Origin: Pseudomonas shirazensis
Lineage (GTDB): Bacteria > Pseudomonadota > Gammaproteobacteria > Pseudomonadales > Pseudomonadaceae
Reading direction: 5' to 3'
DNA: 64,000 nt
Assembly: GCF_014268785.2 (NCBI RefSeq)
Contig: NZ_JABWRD020000002.1
Location: 402,501-466,500 of the forward strand
Shown: positions 54,197-64,000 of the stretch, one piece after another
Layout of the letters: each line of letters starts with the position of its first letter
Numbering within the stretch: the stretch's first letter is position 1
Translations under genes and position numbers: made by a program
Notes under the pieces: generated by a model
What the model was told of the DNA's origin: nothing
Database searches by the model: none
Seen by the model: the letters and a program-made list of their open reading frames with translations, nothing else

Positions 54197-54973
54197 ATGC
54201 GCCTGATCGATACCCACAGCCATCTGGACTTCCCAGAGTTCGACGCCGACCGCGAGCATGTTTTGGGTAATGCCGCAGCGAGCGGCGTGGAACGGGTGGT
54301 GGTACTGGGGGTGACGGCAGATAACCTGCAGCGGGTCTGGCAACTGGCCTGTAGCGACTCGCGCGTGTATGCCGCGCTCGGTCTGCATCCGGTGTTTCTG
54401 GCCCAGCATCGGCTTGAACATCTGCTGGAACTGCGCAACTGGTTCGAGCGCCTGCGCGGCGACCCGCGCCTATGTGCGGTGGGCGAGATCGGCCTGGACT
54501 ACTACCTGCCGGAGCTCGACCCTGCCGAACAACAGGCTTTGTTTGAAGCGCAATTGCAGATCGCCTGCGACTTCGACCTACCGGCGCTTCTGCACGTACG
54601 CCGCAGCCATGCCCAGGTGATCGCCACGCTCAAGCGTTATCGCTTGCAACGGGCTGGCATCATCCACGCCTTTGCCGGCAGCTTCGAAGAGGCCCGCGAA
54701 TACATCAAGCTCGGCTTCAAGCTGGGCTTGGGCGGCGCGGCGACCTGGCCGCAAGCGCTACGCCTGCGCAAGACCGTGGCACGCTTACCGCTGGAAAGCG
54801 TGGTACTGGAGACCGACGCGCCGGACATGGCGCCGGCAATGTACCCAGGCCTGCGTAACAGCCCCGAGCACTTACCGCAGATCGCTCAGGTGCTGGCCGA
54901 GTTGATGGGCGTCGCGCCGGAGCAGCTGGCGGCCGCGTCCAGCCGCACAGCCTGCGAGCTGTTTGGCTGGTAG
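54197..54973 (+). CDS. TatD-family metal-dependent hydrolase (YjjV-like)
   Basis: 258 residues with a TIM-barrel metal site: DTHSHLDF (first two His), GEIGLDYY (bridging Glu), LLHVRRSH and IIHAFAGS (further His), and VLETDAPDM (Asp). Family members are Mg2+ or Mn2+ dependent nucleases or related hydrolases. It starts 2 bp after cra, so the two are cotranscribed, though no functional link to fructose is evident. It converges with ampE, 8 bp away. Confidence 0.92.
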   Translation: MRLIDTHSHLDFPEFDADREHVLGNAAASGVERVVVLGVTADNLQRVWQLACSDSRVYAALGLHPVFLAQHRLEHLLELRNWFERLRGDPRLCAVGEIGLDYYLPELDPAEQQALFEAQLQIACDFDLPALLHVRRSHAQVIATLKRYRLQRAGIIHAFAGSFEEAREYIKLGFKLGLGGAATWPQALRLRKTVARLPLESVVLETDAPDMAPAMYPGLRNSPEHLPQIAQVLAELMGVAPEQLAAASSRTACELFGW

Positions 54974-54981
54974 CCCCTCCT

Positions 54982-55812
54982 CTACAGCAACACCGTCCAC
55001 AGAGCAAAGGCCGCATACCACAGCACTGCCGAGCGCAACAGCAACTCCCACAAGCTGTCCAGACGGGCCAGGCCCAACTGGCTGTCTTCCTGTTCGGGGA
55101 TGTCGTCAGCGGCCCGCCCAACTCGGGTTACCAACAGCGCAGCGCTGATACGCCAATTGAGCAACTCGTGCAGCATTATCCGCATCACCGCGACAAAGTT
55201 GCCGACCAGGGCAAAGCTCAGGGTCAGCACCCGCACTGGCAGCCAATCCATGATATGCCGCAGCTGCTCGGCCCTGGCTTTAAGCGCGGGCTGTCCGCTG
55301 TACTCGCTGCACAGCACCAGCAGCCGATAGGCCAATGCCGCGCCAGGCCCGAGCAGGAAGTACCAGAAGATCACCGCAAAGAAACTCTGGTAGGCGTGCC
55401 ACAACAGATACCCCTGCACCTTCACCAGCAAACTCGGCGCATCATCGGCCTGCATGCCCAGATCACGCTCAGCGACATGCAGCGCCGCCTGCTCATCCCC
55501 CCTGTGCCAGGCATCACGCAATGGCCCCAACGCCGCCTTGGCATCACCGCGACCAAGGCTGTAGATCAACACCAGCAAGTGCACCGGCAGTGCCAGCAGT
55601 CCGTACGCCACCGGCTCGAGCACATGCAGCAGCAAAACAAGCAGCGCGACCGGCGCCAAGACCAGAACCGCCAGTTGCCACCAGGGCTGTACGTTGCCAC
55701 GGCGCTCAAGCCGGGCCAACTCGCCTAGAAAAAAGCCATCACGTTGCAACCGCTGACGCAGAGCCGAAAACTTCTCCACCCACAGCACCAGCACCAACAC
55801 CAGAAAACTCAT
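54982..55812 (-). CDS. ampE: AmpE regulatory signalling modulator
   Basis: 276 residues, an inner membrane protein with about four helices (MSFLVLVLVLWVEKF; LAVLVLAPVALLVLLLHVLE; YQSFFAVIFWYFLLGPGAALAYRLLVL; SFALVGNFVAVM). Sequence and its coupling with ampD identify it as AmpE, which accompanies AmpD in control of beta-lactamase; its own reaction is unsettled. Its ATG overlaps the ampD stop by 4 bp. Confidence 0.92.
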   Translation of the reverse strand: MSFLVLVLVLWVEKFSALRQRLQRDGFFLGELARLERRGNVQPWWQLAVLVLAPVALLVLLLHVLEPVAYGLLALPVHLLVLIYSLGRGDAKAALGPLRDAWHRGDEQAALHVAERDLGMQADDAPSLLVKVQGYLLWHAYQSFFAVIFWYFLLGPGAALAYRLLVLCSEYSGQPALKARAEQLRHIMDWLPVRVLTLSFALVGNFVAVMRIMLHELLNWRISAALLVTRVGRAADDIPEQEDSQLGLARLDSLWELLLRSAVLWYAAFALWTVLL

Positions 55813-56375
55813 GGTTGTACCTCATTGTTCAGCAAGTCGGCGCGATAACGCGGCCAGTCAAATGCGGCGCCGGGGTCGGTCTTGCGCCCCGGGGCGATCT
55901 CGTCATGCCCGCGAATGCGCTGCACATCGATCGCTGGCCAGGCCGCACATATCTGTTGCGTAAGGCGCGCCAGGGTCGCGTACTGAGCATCGCTGTAAGG
56001 CATTTCGTCGGTGCCTTCCAGTTCGATGCCGATGGAAAAGTCATTGCAGCCTTCCCGCCCATCGAAGCGCGACACGCCAGCATGCCAGGCACGGTCAAGC
56101 AACGAAACGAACTGGGTAACGCCACCGTCACGCTCGACGAAAAGGTGAGCGGAAACGGTCAGATGGCAAATGTCTTGAAAGTAAGGATGCTCGGCCGGGT
56201 CGAGCTGATTTTGGAAGAACTGCTGCACCTTGCCGGTGCCGAAGCACGCCGGCGGCAAGCTGATGTTGTGGATCACCAGCAACGAGATTGCCTCGCCCGC
56301 AGGGCGCTCGTTGAAGTTTGGCGAAGGGCAGTGAGTGACGCCGGCAAACCAGCCGGTCGCAGGGTCCAGTTGCAT
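55809..56375 (-). CDS. ampD: 1,6-anhydro-N-acetylmuramyl-L-alanine amidase AmpD
   Basis: 188 residues from the ATG giving MQLDPATGWFAGV, the usual AmpD start; eight further in-frame codons up are not homologous. Zinc ligands are visible: His in LVIHNIS, His in DEIAPGRKTDPG context and the final Asp (KTDPG), with SAHLFVERDG and NDFSIGIELEGTD as family motifs. It is cytosolic and cleaves anhydro-muropeptides in peptidoglycan recycling, keeping AmpR-driven beta-lactamase low. Confidence 0.96.
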   Translation of the reverse strand: MQLDPATGWFAGVTHCPSPNFNERPAGEAISLLVIHNISLPPACFGTGKVQQFFQNQLDPAEHPYFQDICHLTVSAHLFVERDGGVTQFVSLLDRAWHAGVSRFDGREGCNDFSIGIELEGTDEMPYSDAQYATLARLTQQICAAWPAIDVQRIRGHDEIAPGRKTDPGAAFDWPRYRADLLNNEVQP

Positions 56376-56551
56376 CGGGCAGATCCTGAATATCATCAAC
56401 CAGGGGCGTTCAGTATGCCCTAGTGGTCCGGCAGGGTGATTCGGTTATCTAGCCAATTTGCTTCGTCTTGCGCATCCGGGGCTTTATCCGATGAATGAGC
56501 CAGCCATGAAAACCGGCACTCAAGATAGCCAGGGCCGCTGTGCGGCCTTGC
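56376..56551 (-). other. 176-bp gap between the DUF1631 gene and ampD
   Basis: No gene supported here; minus-strand frames running through it are shadows. No strong terminator after the DUF1631 stop was found. The ampD promoter presumably lies here. Confidence 0.4.
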
Positions 56552-58720
56552 TCAATGACTGTGCGTAAGCGACCCACGCAACTGCTGCAACGCCGCATCA
56601 AGCGCACGTTCAAACAGAGGCCCATCATCAAGCACCCGCACCTCCCCATTGGCCAGCGCCAAAGCCAACCCACCGCGACTCCATTCACGCACCTTGATCC
56701 CGGTCCGACTGGTAAACACCAACCGGTCGCAGCTATCGATCCTGACCACCAGCTTGCAGCGCAGCGGGCCGGCTTCTTCAAGCACTTCCAACCAGCTACC
56801 AACACGCAACTGGCGAACTTGCCGAGCATATTCGCTGCTGTCGTCAAAAGGCGCATCACAGGTAGTCTCGTCAGCGACGGCGAGGACAATCTCATCAGCC
56901 ACCAACACCTCACTGATCAGCGCCCCTTGATCAAGTTGGCTCACACCACCACACGCCCGCAGGTGCAACTGCTCAAGCTCGGCGAAGAACTCCCGAGCCG
57001 CGGTCGAGTCCTGGGCGACACTGGCCAACCCATCACGCAACGCCTTGAGCAGCCCCGGCACTTGTTCGAGCAACTGCGCACAAGCCTCGGCACTGCGGTG
57101 CGCACTGATGCTGGCAAGCAAGCTATCCATGGTCGCCAGGCCCTGGCGCCAGGCCGGTGAGGCTTCGCCATGCTTGAGCCATGCCAGCAACAGCACCTGG
57201 CTCCAGGACTGCACCAGCATCTGCACCAGCGTCTGCGGCAGCATCCGCCCGTGCAGGCGCAGGTTCAGTTCCTGCTGCACGCGCTGTCGCGCCTGCACGG
57301 TGCGCGCCCGACCCTCCTCGGCATCGCGGGTGCGCTGCTCGAGCAGTTCGTTGCGGCGGCGCTCATCCTGATTGAAGGCGAGAAAATCCTCGAGCAGCTC
57401 GGCGAACAACTGCGGATCTTCAGCGTAATCGTTAAGCAAACGCTGGACGATGCGCTCGACTCGCTGCTGCGGCCCGCCACGCGGCACCTGTTCGTCAGCC
57501 TCCCAGCCCAGCGCTGCGGCGGCGATCTCGTCGAGCAAGCGCCGCGCCGGGTGGTTGGCGCGGCTGAACAGGCCCCTGTCGAGCAAGGCCACTTTCAGCA
57601 GCGGAATATGCAGACGCGCGAGCAGTTCGCGCAGGTTGCTCGGCAGGTTGTCGTCAGTCTGGATAAAGTCGAAGAGCAAGCCGACCAGGTTGATCACATC
57701 TTCGTCGTAGTTGCCGATCCGCCGGCGGTTGCCGCTGCGTACGCCGACCCGCAGCAGCAACTGTTCCAGCTGCTGGCTCAGGTTGAAGTCGTCGGCATCA
57801 GCCACGCCGGGCACGTAGTGCTGCAAATGCGACAGTAGCCGCAGCAGATCGGCGGTATTGATTGGCTCGGCGGTTGCCACGCTCTGCAGGCGCGGCGCGA
57901 AACGCCCGCGAGCAGGCGCCAGCAGCGGTTGCAGGCTGGCGAAGAAGTCCTGGCCAGTACTGTCGCCGTCGGCCGGATCGGCCTGGGCGTGACAGTCAGC
58001 GCTGTGCAGGTGGGTCAGCGGCCGGTCTTCGGCGCGGCGCCGCGGCGCGGGCATCAGTTCGGGCAGGATGCCGGCTGCAGCGAGCAGTTGATTGGCTTCG
58101 CCGTACAATAGATCAAGATCACGCAGCACATAGCGTTCGAACAGCTTGAGCAGGATCAGCTTGACCTGCGGGCCAACCCCCAGGCTGCGCCCGGCATCCA
58201 GAAAGAACCCACACAGGCACTCCGGGCCCAACGGATTGCGGCGCAGTTCAAGGGGCATCTCCAGCAGCGCCTGGAAGCGCAAGCCGAGCTGATCAAGGGC
58301 AAAGCCATCACGCGACAACACCCGCGCCAGCATGCCCTCGATGGCCGCCGCCCGCTCCGGTTGAGCAGCGTTGCGCAGCGATTCGGTAATCGCCAGATAA
58401 GGTACGCGCTCGGCCTGGCCGATACGGGCGAAGGCGTCATAGAACGCATCGAGAAACTCCCGCTCGATACTCTTGCGCTTCAGCCGCAGGTCGCGCATCG
58501 CTTCGAAGTAGAGGTTCTGATCGACCCGCTCACCGGTCCGGTCCGCCATCTCGAACAGCCTGTCGTCAGCATTGTCGAACAGGGCCTGCAGGCCTTGGCG
58601 CAATTGCAGAACAGCCTTGTCCCGTACCTGCAGGAGCACGATCGGAAGGCTCAGCGAGGGCACGCGCGCACCTCTGTCGGCGGCCGCCACCAAGGGCACC
58701 ACCTTGCCTTCTGTATGCAT
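56552..58720 (-). CDS. DUF1631 family protein
   Basis: 722 residues from the ATG at 58720 (MHTEGKVVPLV), with AAGGAG upstream. The sequence is helical and hydrophilic throughout, with no signal or membrane helix: VRDKAVLQLRQGLQALFDNADDRLFEMADR near the N-terminus and NPLGPECLCGFFLDAGRSL are DUF1631 features. The last ~90 residues (GSWLEVLEEAGPLRCKLVVRI...LVFTSRTGIKVREWS) form a beta-rich end reminiscent of PilZ-type folds, but I see no PilZ RxxxR motif. Function unknown; divergent from nadC. Confidence 0.85.
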   Translation of the reverse strand: MHTEGKVVPLVAAADRGARVPSLSLPIVLLQVRDKAVLQLRQGLQALFDNADDRLFEMADRTGERVDQNLYFEAMRDLRLKRKSIEREFLDAFYDAFARIGQAERVPYLAITESLRNAAQPERAAAIEGMLARVLSRDGFALDQLGLRFQALLEMPLELRRNPLGPECLCGFFLDAGRSLGVGPQVKLILLKLFERYVLRDLDLLYGEANQLLAAAGILPELMPAPRRRAEDRPLTHLHSADCHAQADPADGDSTGQDFFASLQPLLAPARGRFAPRLQSVATAEPINTADLLRLLSHLQHYVPGVADADDFNLSQQLEQLLLRVGVRSGNRRRIGNYDEDVINLVGLLFDFIQTDDNLPSNLRELLARLHIPLLKVALLDRGLFSRANHPARRLLDEIAAAALGWEADEQVPRGGPQQRVERIVQRLLNDYAEDPQLFAELLEDFLAFNQDERRRNELLEQRTRDAEEGRARTVQARQRVQQELNLRLHGRMLPQTLVQMLVQSWSQVLLLAWLKHGEASPAWRQGLATMDSLLASISAHRSAEACAQLLEQVPGLLKALRDGLASVAQDSTAAREFFAELEQLHLRACGGVSQLDQGALISEVLVADEIVLAVADETTCDAPFDDSSEYARQVRQLRVGSWLEVLEEAGPLRCKLVVRIDSCDRLVFTSRTGIKVREWSRGGLALALANGEVRVLDDGPLFERALDAALQQLRGSLTHSH

Positions 58721-58886
58721 CCCTAACTCCTTGCAGGAAATCGTCAAAGCCATGACGCCAAATACTGGACGCTATTATCGACAAAAAGTCTTACAGCTGC
58801 CACCACGTAGTGCATGCCCCGGTGAAAAGACCACTAATCAGACGAAATGCTCCCCTGTTCTGACCAAAGGTCATCAGCGGCATGAC

Positions 58887-58914
58887 TGTACACACCGCCC
58901 CCCTGCCCTATAAT
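58887..58914 (+). promoter_or_regulatory. Putative nadC promoter
   Basis: A perfect -10 TATAAT (58909-58914) with TGTACA 16 bp upstream as a partial -35. The predicted start would be about 22 bp before the nadC ATG, which leaves room for the GTGGAG site. Confidence 0.55.
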
Positions 58915-58927
58915 CGCCGGCATCTAG

Positions 58928-59791
<864 letters not shown>

Positions 59792-59795
59792 ACGC

Positions 59796-59847
59796 AACGC
59801 GGGGCAATGGGCGCTGGTTGCGAACCGTGCCCATTGCCCCGCGTTTT
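59796..59847. terminator. Bidirectional terminator between nadC and trxB
   Basis: A perfect 17-bp stem (AACGCGGGGCAATGGGC / GCCCATTGCCCCGCGTT) with a 16-nt loop, followed by TTTT on the plus strand. It lies 4 bp past nadC and 12 bp past trxB, which converge here. Confidence 0.9.
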
Positions 59848-59859
59848 GACGCTGGCGGC

Positions 59860-61149
<1,290 letters not shown>

Positions 61150-61878
61150 ATGCAAGCCCCTGTTCTATCCGGCCCGCAATACCTGCGTGAAGGCCTCAAG
61201 CTGATCCTGACCCCTGGCCTGCGCTTGTTCGTGCTGCTGCCGCTGGCGATCAACCTGCTGCTGTTCGGTGGCCTGGTGTACCTGGCCGCGCATCAGTTCA
61301 GCCTGTGGGTCGACACGCTGATGCCAACTCTGCCGGAGTGGCTGAGCTTTCTCACCTACATCATCTGGCCGCTGTTCGTGGCGCTGGTGGTGCTGATGGT
61401 GTTCTTCACCTTCACCCTGGTGGCCAACATTGTCGCGGCGCCCTTCAACGGCTTTCTGGCAGAAAAGGTCGAAGTGGTGGTGCGCGGCCAGGACACCTTC
61501 CCGCCGTTCAGCTGGGGCGAGCTGATCGCCATGGTGCCGCGCACCTTGAGCCGCGAAATGCGCAAGCTGGGCTACTTCTTGCCGCGCGCACTGGCGCTGT
61601 TCATTCTCTCGTTCATCCCGGTGGTAAACGTCATTGCCGCACCACTGTGGCTGATTTTCGGCGTGTGGATGATGGCCATCCAGTACATCGACTATCCGGC
61701 CGACAACAACAAGATGAGCTGGCAGGACATGCTCGCCTGGCTGCGCCAGAAGCGCTGGCAGAGCATGGGCTTTGGCGGCATCACCTACCTGGCGCTGATG
61801 ATCCCGTTCGTCAACATCGTGATGATGCCGGCAGCGGTGGCCGGGGCGACGTTGTTCTGGGTGCGCGAACGCAGCTGA
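61150..61878 (+). CDS. cysZ: CysZ sulfate transporter
   Basis: 242 residues with several membrane segments ([92 protein letters not shown]). The APFNG and [11 protein letters not shown] segments are CysZ/EI24 hallmarks. It brings sulfate into the cytosol for cysteine synthesis, in keeping with its neighbour thioredoxin reductase, since thioredoxin feeds sulfate reduction; that link is an inference. Confidence 0.93.
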   Translation: MQAPVLSGPQYLREGLKLILTPGLRLFVLLPLAINLLLFGGLVYLAAHQFSLWVDTLMPTLPEWLSFLTYIIWPLFVALVVLMVFFTFTLVANIVAAPFNGFLAEKVEVVVRGQDTFPPFSWGELIAMVPRTLSREMRKLGYFLPRALALFILSFIPVVNVIAAPLWLIFGVWMMAIQYIDYPADNNKMSWQDMLAWLRQKRWQSMGFGGITYLALMIPFVNIVMMPAAVAGATLFWVRERS

Positions 61879-61880
61879 TT

Positions 61881-61911
61881 GGCTCTGGGGCCGGTGCACG
61901 GCCCCAGAGCC
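61881..61911. terminator. Hairpin between cysZ and the PAS chemoreceptor gene
   Basis: A perfect 12-bp stem GGCTCTGGGGCC / GGCCCCAGAGCC with a 7-nt loop, in the 37-bp gap between two convergent genes. No T-run on either side, but position and stability suggest a shared transcript end. Confidence 0.65.
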
Positions 61912-61915
61912 AGGC

Positions 61916-63232
61916 TCAAGAGCCCAATTGGCTGGAGAACTGCCCCACCACTTCGACCACGCGCTTGGCGCCATCCTGAATCTCGGTGATCACCGCGCCA
62001 GTCTCGCCGGCCAGGCTCAGGCCCTGCTCGGCCTGACGCTTGCTGGTGTCGATGATAGCCACCGCGGCTAACGCCAACTGCTCGTTCTGCTGCACGACCC
62101 GGGCGATCTCTTCGGTGGCGGTGCTGGTGCGCGAGGCCAACTGGCGTACTTCATCGGCGACCACAGCAAAGCCCCTGCCCTGCTCACCGGCGCGGGCCGC
62201 TTCGATGGCGGCATTGAGCGCCAGCAGGTTGGTCTGCCCGGCAATATCGCTGATGGTCTTGATAATCGAGCCAATCACCCGTGACTGGGTATCCAGCGCC
62301 TGAATACCTTCTGCAGCCTGCTGCATCGAGGCTTCCAGGCCGCGCATCACGCTGACGGTCTGAGTCACCACATCATTGGCCTTGCAGGCGCTGGCATCGG
62401 TACCAAGCGAGGTGCTGTAGGCGATATCGGCAGCCTGGGCGACAGCCTGCTCCTGGTTGACCTGGTCGGTAATCACTGTGGCGAACTTGACCACTTTGTA
62501 GAGCACGTCGTGGGCGTCGATGATTGGGTTGTAGGACGCTTCCAGCCACACCACGCGGCCATTGGCATCAACCCGTTTGAACCGGTCAGCGACAAACTCG
62601 CCACGGCGCAGCTTGTCCCAGAACACCTGGTAACCGGCTGAGTTGGCTTCTTCAGGCTCGCAGAACTGACGGTGATGCTTGCCTTTGACCTGCTCCAGGC
62701 GATAACCCATGGTCTGCAGGAAGCGCTCGTTGGCGGTCAGTACATGGCCATCGAGGCTGAATTCGATGACAGCCGTGGAGCGCATCAGTGCATTGATCAG
62801 GCTCTCGTGCTCACGCGAACTGGCAATGGTCCGGGTCAGGTCGCTGGAGTGCAGCGTGAAGTACTTGATGCGGCCCTGGAAATCCCGCACCGGCTGCAGT
62901 ATCGAGCGCAGCCACGCCTCTTCGCCATTGCCACGCAGTAGGCGGAAAGCGCCATTGAGGTGGGCGCCGGTGCTGATGGCGGCTTTCATGCGCTCATAGA
63001 AATCGAGTTTCTTGACGTGCGCCGGAACGATCTCTTCAAGGCTACGGCCGAGCAACTGGTCAGCGCGATAGAACATTTCACGCTCAAAGTTGGCGTTGAC
63101 CGTTTCGATGCGCCCCTGCGGGTCCAGCTGCAGCACCAGCATTTCGCTGTCGAGGCTGTCCTTGACCTGCTCCATGGACATCAAGTCCTCGCGCAGTCGC
63201 TGGTTTTCTTTTTTGAGCTTGCTGTTGAACAT
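61916..63232 (-). CDS. Soluble PAS-PAS methyl-accepting chemotaxis protein, BdlA-like
   Basis: 438 residues from the ATG at 63232, with AGGAG 10 bp upstream. A short coiled coil ([18 protein letters not shown]), PAS 1 (about 28-140), PAS 2 (about 150-260) with heme- or flavin-type PAS features uncertain, then a compact MCP signalling domain with the invariant tip [37 protein letters not shown]. There is no membrane helix or HAMP. This is the layout of P. aeruginosa BdlA, a biofilm dispersal regulator of about 417 residues. The functional match is inferred from architecture. Confidence 0.85.
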   Translation of the reverse strand: MFNSKLKKENQRLREDLMSMEQVKDSLDSEMLVLQLDPQGRIETVNANFEREMFYRADQLLGRSLEEIVPAHVKKLDFYERMKAAISTGAHLNGAFRLLRGNGEEAWLRSILQPVRDFQGRIKYFTLHSSDLTRTIASSREHESLINALMRSTAVIEFSLDGHVLTANERFLQTMGYRLEQVKGKHHRQFCEPEEANSAGYQVFWDKLRRGEFVADRFKRVDANGRVVWLEASYNPIIDAHDVLYKVVKFATVITDQVNQEQAVAQAADIAYSTSLGTDASACKANDVVTQTVSVMRGLEASMQQAAEGIQALDTQSRVIGSIIKTISDIAGQTNLLALNAAIEAARAGEQGRGFAVVADEVRQLASRTSTATEEIARVVQQNEQLALAAVAIIDTSKRQAEQGLSLAGETGAVITEIQDGAKRVVEVVGQFSSQLGS

Positions 63233-63408
63233 TACCGCACTCCTGGAGCGCACCGGCCATCCGAATCCATCTGCATCGGCAGATATATGAACGTTCTTGA
63301 GCGGCCTGCTGGGAAATATTCCGCGCACTAGGCATTCCGCAACCAGACGTCACTTGCCGGTCATAAAGTGGTCATGGGAACGCAATCGGGCAGGCGGAAA
63401 CTTCTGTC

Positions 63409-64000
63409 ATGAACACTCCAAGCCTGCGCATCACCTTCGTCAGCGAGACATTTGCCCCTGAAGTCAATGGCGTGGCCAATACCCTCGGCCGGTTGAGTGA
63501 CGGTCTGCGCGAGCGCGGCCACAGCGTTGAGCTGGTGCGCCCGCGCCAGGCCCACGATCCACTGCGCCTTGACGACGCTGACCTGCTACTGTGCAAAGGC
63601 TGGCCGCTGCCAGGTTACCCCGACCTGCAATGGGGCGGCATTTCCCTGCACAAGCTGCTGCGGCGCTGGCGCAGGCAGCGGCCAGATGTGATCTATATCG
63701 CCACCGAGGGCCCGTTGGGGCTGAGTGCGCTGCGCGCCGCACGCCGTTTGAAGATTGCCGTGGTCAGCGGCTTTCACACCAATTTTCCGCAGTATGCAGG
63801 CCAGTACGGGCTTGGCCTGCTGGCCCGGCTGCTGACCCACTACCTGCGCTGGTTCCACCGGCGCAGCGCGGTGACGCTGGTACCAAGCATCAGCCAACGG
63901 GTGGACCTCGAACGACGCGGTTTTACCCAACTGGCCATGCTCGCACGCGGAGTCGATGCCTGCCTGTTCAATCCCGCCCGCCGCAGCCAGATGCTGCGTG
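63409..64000 (+). CDS. GT4-family glycosyltransferase, N-terminal part (3' end outside window)
   Basis: 197 codons visible, open to the window edge. ITFVSETFAPEVNGVANTLGRLSDGLRERGHSVELVRPR is the donor-side start of the GT4 group that includes GDP-mannose-dependent alpha-mannosyltransferases; PDVIYIATEGPLGLSALRAARRLKIAVVSGFHTNFPQY is the next conserved stretch. It probably modifies a lipid or surface polysaccharide. The C-terminal nucleotide-sugar site is off the window, so donor and acceptor are unknown. Confidence 0.88.
   Translation, partial: MNTPSLRITFVSETFAPEVNGVANTLGRLSDGLRERGHSVELVRPRQAHDPLRLDDADLLLCKGWPLPGYPDLQWGGISLHKLLRRWRRQRPDVIYIATEGPLGLSALRAARRLKIAVVSGFHTNFPQYAGQYGLGLLARLLTHYLRWFHRRSAVTLVPSISQRVDLERRGFTQLAMLARGVDACLFNPARRSQMLR

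Noticed and set aside
56449..56913. 154-codon minus-strand frame overlapping the end of the DUF1631 gene
   Set aside because: It is out of frame with the DUF1631 protein and has no recognisable features; the DUF1631 frame is well supported.

Overview
The window is a GC-rich, gene-dense stretch of chromosome from a Pseudomonas of the P. putida group. Three things point there: a 4178-residue LapF-type surface adhesin beside its own type I secretion genes; the fruBKA operon with a divergent fruR/cra whose operator TTAAACGTTTCA is, as I recall, the one described for P. putida; and the neighbourhood cyoABCDE - dsbB-like - hmp/norR - lapF - fru - ampDE - nadC, which from memory matches the lapF region of P. 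putida KT2440 in reverse order. I see no rRNA, tRNA, CRISPR array, insertion sequence or prophage.

Layout. 1-7.5 kb: the end of a trypsin-like protease, a bestrophin-like channel, an LprI-like periplasmic protein, a LysR regulator divergent from a YdcZ-type transporter, a membrane protein with a GNAT acetyltransferase, a YkgJ-type Cys-cluster protein, an AlaC-type aminotransferase, and an orphan alpha/beta hydrolase resembling type VI lipase effectors. 7.6-12.5 kb: cytochrome bo3 oxidase operon cyoABCDE on the minus strand, with a 559-bp upstream region holding a perfect ANR/FNR box. 13.0-16.7 kb: a DsbB-family protein, then the nitric-oxide defence pair hmp and norR, divergent, with two GTCA-type NorR sites between them.

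16.9-35.2 kb: biofilm adhesin locus. lapF carries about 39 tandem Ig-like domains of 85 residues, a duplicated C-terminal module and a short RTX-like calcium region. It is followed by TolC-like outer membrane, ABC and HlyD-type exporter genes, overlapping or closely spaced, and by a CheV coupling protein. 35.3-47.4 kb: a small secreted protein, a second YkgJ-type protein, an RND efflux pair (adaptor and pump) with its own response regulator and sensor kinase, a small secreted Ala-rich protein, an OprD-family porin, a membrane diguanylate cyclase, a DUF2383 (PA2169-type) helical-bundle protein behind a sigma-54-like promoter, and a DUF3820 protein.

47.4-54.2 kb: fructose PTS operon fruB-fruK-fruA (minus) with fruR/cra (plus). 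54.2-64.0 kb: TatD-family hydrolase, ampDE (peptidoglycan recycling and beta-lactamase control), a DUF1631 protein, nadC, trxB, cysZ, a soluble PAS-PAS chemoreceptor resembling BdlA, and the start of a GT4 glycosyltransferase cut by the window edge.

Functional theme: most of the window is core metabolism and respiration. The accessory interest lies in surface and biofilm functions (LapF and exporter, CheV, diguanylate cyclase, BdlA-like receptor) and in well-defined operators (ANR, NorR, Cra, sigma-54).
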